DNA from: Mesobacillus boroniphilus
GTDB lineage: Bacteria > Bacillota > Bacilli > Bacillales > Cytobacillaceae
Length of the DNA stretch: 64,000 nt
Reading direction: 5' to 3'
Assembly: GCF_018424685.1 (NCBI RefSeq)
Contig: NZ_QTKX01000002.1
Location: 372,001 to 436,000 of the forward strand
The notes below the pieces were generated by a model. That model ran no database searches. It worked only from the letters and a program-made list of their open reading frames with translations, and had not been told where the DNA came from. The position numbers were made by a program, and so were the translations under genes. The first letter of the stretch is position 1; each line of letters opens with the position of its first letter. Of the stretch, positions 63,132 to 64,000 are shown piece by piece.

Positions 63132-63782
63132 ATGAATCCATTCGTTTCATTTATAATACGAACTGCAGTGGCATTGCCGTCGTCCATTCTATTTTGGCTG
63201 TTGAGTTTTGCTGGATTTGATCAGACATTCCTTATATCGTCACTCATCGCGATTGCCGGAGGAGGTATCGTTTATGGGATAACGGGTGCCTATTTAAAGA
63301 ACAGGTTTCTTAAAAGGCATGGCTTAACGTATAAGGAATACAAATATATAAAGAAAAACCTTGATGATGCGAATACGAAGATCAAACGTTTGCAAAAGGC
63401 GCTTTTTACAATAAAGCATATCAGGTCATTAAAGCAGCGAATTGAGCTTCTGAGGATGACGAAAAATATTCAACGGCTGACGAGAAGGGAACCAAGAAGG
63501 TTTTACCAGGCTGAGAAGTTCTATTTTTCACATCTAGATTCCGTACTTGAGCTTTCTGAAAGATATGCCTTCCTATCATCCCAATCGAAGGCGAATCGAG
63601 AACTCGAATTCTCTCTTCGGGATACACAGGAAACACTGGAAGATTTGACAAAGGTTGTTGAGAAGGACTTGTATGAAGTACTGTCGAATGATATTAATCA
63701 TCTGAACTTTGAAATTGATGTCGCGAAGAACTCCATCAAAAAGTATAAGGAGCTTCCGGATGAGAGCAGGAGGTTAAAGTAA
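63132..63782 (+). CDS. xpaC: XpaC family protein (5-bromo-4-chloroindolyl phosphate hydrolysis protein)
   Basis: Membrane-associated protein of 216 residues. Two hydrophobic segments near the N-terminus (about 8-25 and 32-52, ending IAGGGIVYGITGAYL) are followed by a long charged helical region (about 65-210, LDDANTKIKRLQKALFTIKHIRS) that may form coiled coils. B. subtilis XpaC has the same plan and the same neighbour. The name comes from an old enzymatic phenotype, and the true function is unresolved. The stop overlaps the ATG of the telA-like gene, showing coupling. Confidence 0.85.
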   Translation: MNPFVSFIIRTAVALPSSILFWLLSFAGFDQTFLISSLIAIAGGGIVYGITGAYLKNRFLKRHGLTYKEYKYIKKNLDDANTKIKRLQKALFTIKHIRSLKQRIELLRMTKNIQRLTRREPRRFYQAEKFYFSHLDSVLELSERYAFLSSQSKANRELEFSLRDTQETLEDLTKVVEKDLYEVLSNDINHLNFEIDVAKNSIKKYKELPDESRRLK

Positions 63783-64000
63783 TGGCTGAAAAAGACCTAT
63801 TAAAGGATACAACCAATTTTATGGATGAGCTTCTCGAAAACCCTTTTGGTGATACTCACGAACTGACGGTTAAGCCACAACTAAAAGAAGAGGCCAAGGC
63901 CGTCAGGTTGATCGATGTAATCCCGCAGGAAAACAGGGAGCGGGCATATCAGCTTGCCGCCCAGATTGATCCGAAAAACCAGCAGGCGATGATCACTTAC
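63782..64000 (+). CDS. TelA family toxic anion resistance protein (partial, C-terminus outside window)
   Basis: The first 73 residues are visible, starting MAEKDLLKDTTNFMDELL and containing IDVIPQENRERAYQLAAQID, typical of the TelA/KlaA family. The pair xpaC-telA is conserved in Bacillaceae. The role in tellurite or envelope stress tolerance is known only loosely. The rest lies beyond the window edge. Confidence 0.85.
   Translation, partial: MAEKDLLKDTTNFMDELLENPFGDTHELTVKPQLKEEAKAVRLIDVIPQENRERAYQLAAQIDPKNQQAMITY

Overview
The window looks like chromosomal DNA of a low-to-moderate GC Gram-positive in the family Bacillaceae (Mesobacillus/Cytobacillus/Bacillus-like; the genus is an inference). 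Supporting signs are strong AGGAGG-type ribosome binding sites, frequent TTG/GTG starts, lipobox lipoproteins, cre-type catabolite sites, a ComK homologue, IDEAL, DUF5317 and XpaC/TelA genes, and tagD/tagF-type teichoic acid genes. No rRNA, tRNA, CRISPR array, phage or intact insertion sequence was seen.

Layout. (1) 1-11050: the start of a secreted M14 carboxypeptidase, then a divergent unit: a secreted PIG-L type deacetylase on the minus strand faces a ROK regulator, a complete ABC importer (binding protein, ATPase, fused double permease) and a lyase of the argininosuccinate lyase/fumarase superfamily. Two matching 23-bp operators and a perfect cre site lie in the divergent promoter region. 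This is the best candidate for an undescribed uptake and degradation system. (2) 11058-21250: secreted wall proteins: a double-propeller protein with wall-binding repeats, an SGNH hydrolase, an unknown membrane protein, a glucosaminidase with seven Ig-like repeats, and a lipoprotein amidase. (3) 21286-32092: a catabolic operon for a sugar acid: LacI-type repressor with three tandem operators, KDG kinase, TRAP transporter, dehydrogenases, KDPG aldolase, mannonate dehydratase and a fructuronate-reductase-like SDR, bracketed by the two ribulose monophosphate pathway enzymes (hxlB-like early, hxlA-like last). (4) 32169-38112: phosphoglucomutase, decayed repeats, then flippase, CDP-glycerol glycerophosphotransferase and TagD. 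(5) 38157-43245: a new small membrane protein, and a PHP-type phosphoesterase with a Ugp-like ABC importer that lacks an ATPase, behind a long palindrome. (6) 43431-45650: IDEAL protein, small sigma factor, and a ComK homologue whose start lies 27 bases after an intrinsic terminator with a possible leader peptide. (7) 45819-64000: L,D-transpeptidase, GalE, a GGDEF/HD-GYP protein with DUF5317 and a 37-residue protein, a glpF remnant before glpK, an orphan PRD regulator, a wall amidase, GalU, a giant two-domain nucleotidase with wall-binding repeats, XpaC and the start of TelA.

Two themes link the regions. Nutrient scavenging is represented by four import systems or their remnants, with cre-like sites at three promoters. 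Cell surface construction is represented by PgcA, GalU, GalE, TagD and TagF-type enzymes, and by four separate proteins that carry the same roughly 20-residue Trp/Gly-rich wall-binding repeat. All functional calls are by reading motifs; no search or structure prediction was run.
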